The translations under genes were made by a program, and so were the position numbers. Of a stretch of 6,333 bases of DNA, positions 6,034-6,333 are shown one piece after another (position 1 is the first letter of the stretch; every line of letters starts with the position of its first letter). Source of the stretch: Bacillota bacterium (GTDB taxonomy: Bacteria; Bacillota; Clostridia; Oscillospirales; Oscillospiraceae). A model generated the notes under the pieces. The model had not been told where the DNA came from. It was given only the letters and a program-made list of their open reading frames with translations, and searched no databases. The stretch is from contig WQUU01000088.1 in assembly GCA_009781925.1 (NCBI GenBank), positions 1 to 6,333 on the forward strand, in the 5' to 3' direction.

Positions 6034-6333
6034 GTTCGGCCACATAATCAGTCTTCTTTTGAGATGGGATTCTAAATGTAAAAGTTGTCTCCCCCTGATA
6101 ATTACTCACCGCGAAATCACCCAGGAGAATAACGTCCATTCCGATCAAAACATCAATTTTCTGCGCCCCGATTTCAGAATCACAGACAAGCACCTCGGAA
6201 ACCACAATGTTGTTTGGTAGCACAACATCCAGCAGATATGTATTCGCCACCATAGGCCCGGATGCCGTTTGGAGCCTCCTTTTCCCAATCGGAACCAATT
6301 CAAGCACATCCACGATCTCTTTGGAAATGCAGG
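6023..6333 (-). CDS. Retropepsin-like aspartyl protease, C-terminal part, cut by window edge
   Basis: The frame is open to the right edge. The GTG at 6313 is preceded in frame by codons for CISKEI and has no ribosome binding site, so it is an internal valine rather than a start. From that valine 96 codons remain: LVPIGKRRLQTASG, a strand pair YLLDVVLPNN and VSEVLVCDSEIG, then IDVLIGMDVILLGDFAVSN (53-71) and FTFRIPSQKK. The hydrophobic-Gly-Met-Asp block is the second conserved element of retropepsin-like folds. The catalytic D-T/S-G-A element is expected just upstream of CISKEI, outside the window, so activity cannot be judged. I recognise it as the small stand-alone aspartyl protease family found in Firmicutes, of unknown role. 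Its GC is low: about 44% over 6061-6240 by hand count, against about 67% in a 60-base sample of the ATPase gene. It ends 78 bases before the ATPase start, and the downstream promoter suggests separate expression. Confidence 0.8.
   Translation of the reverse strand, partial: CISKEIVDVLELVPIGKRRLQTASGPMVANTYLLDVVLPNNIVVSEVLVCDSEIGAQKIDVLIGMDVILLGDFAVSNYQGETTFTFRIPSQKKTDYVAELDG

Overview
The window looks like chromosomal DNA from a fairly GC-rich gut Clostridia, most likely an Oscillospiraceae/Ruminococcaceae-type Firmicute. The grounds are protein style (a Firmicute MacB/FtsX-type ABC pair, a BNR/Asp-box secreted protein, a small retropepsin-like protein) and short palindromic intergenic repeats of the CTCCCTCAGTCA and TTGTAGGGGC types, which I recall from such genomes. 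The assignment is inference; no rRNA, tRNA or housekeeping marker is present.

Layout. (1) 3-1724 (+): the 3' part of a gene for a large exported-type protein. It has four Asp-box (BNR) propeller motifs, a central region I do not recognise, and a small lipocalin-like beta domain at the C-terminus. Its start lies outside the window. (2) 1725-2046: a 322-base intergenic region between convergent genes, packed with hairpins: a 14-bp terminator-like stem, two inverted copies of a roughly 60-base palindromic repeat, a compound hairpin with a U-tract reading on the minus strand, and a TTGTAGGGGC-type hairpin. (3) 5944-2047 (-): a two-gene ABC operon. An ATPase (233 aa) is followed after 7 bases by a 1062-aa permease. 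The permease is two fused 4-TM FtsX/MacB modules with a long alpha-helical coiled-coil hairpin inserted in the first extracytoplasmic domain. (4) 5945-6022: a short leader with a good sigma-A-like promoter and a hairpin at the predicted 5' end of the mRNA. (5) 6023-6333 (-): the C-terminal part of a retropepsin-like aspartyl protease gene, clearly lower in GC than its neighbours and running off the right edge.

How the genes work together. The ATPase and permease should form one membrane complex. It is most likely a type VII (MacB/LolCDE/FtsEX-like) mechanotransmission machine, in which ATP hydrolysis in the cytoplasm moves the external coiled-coil stalk. Its substrate or partner is not encoded here, and no two-component system or membrane-fusion protein lies beside it. 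The Asp-box protein and the protease show no visible functional link to it.

I found no CRISPR array, transposase, tRNA or rRNA. The points most worth following are the regular heptad hairpin of the permease with its aligned tyrosine band, the 21-base DNA periodicity beneath it, the compound hairpin island between the convergent genes, and the composition break at the protease gene.
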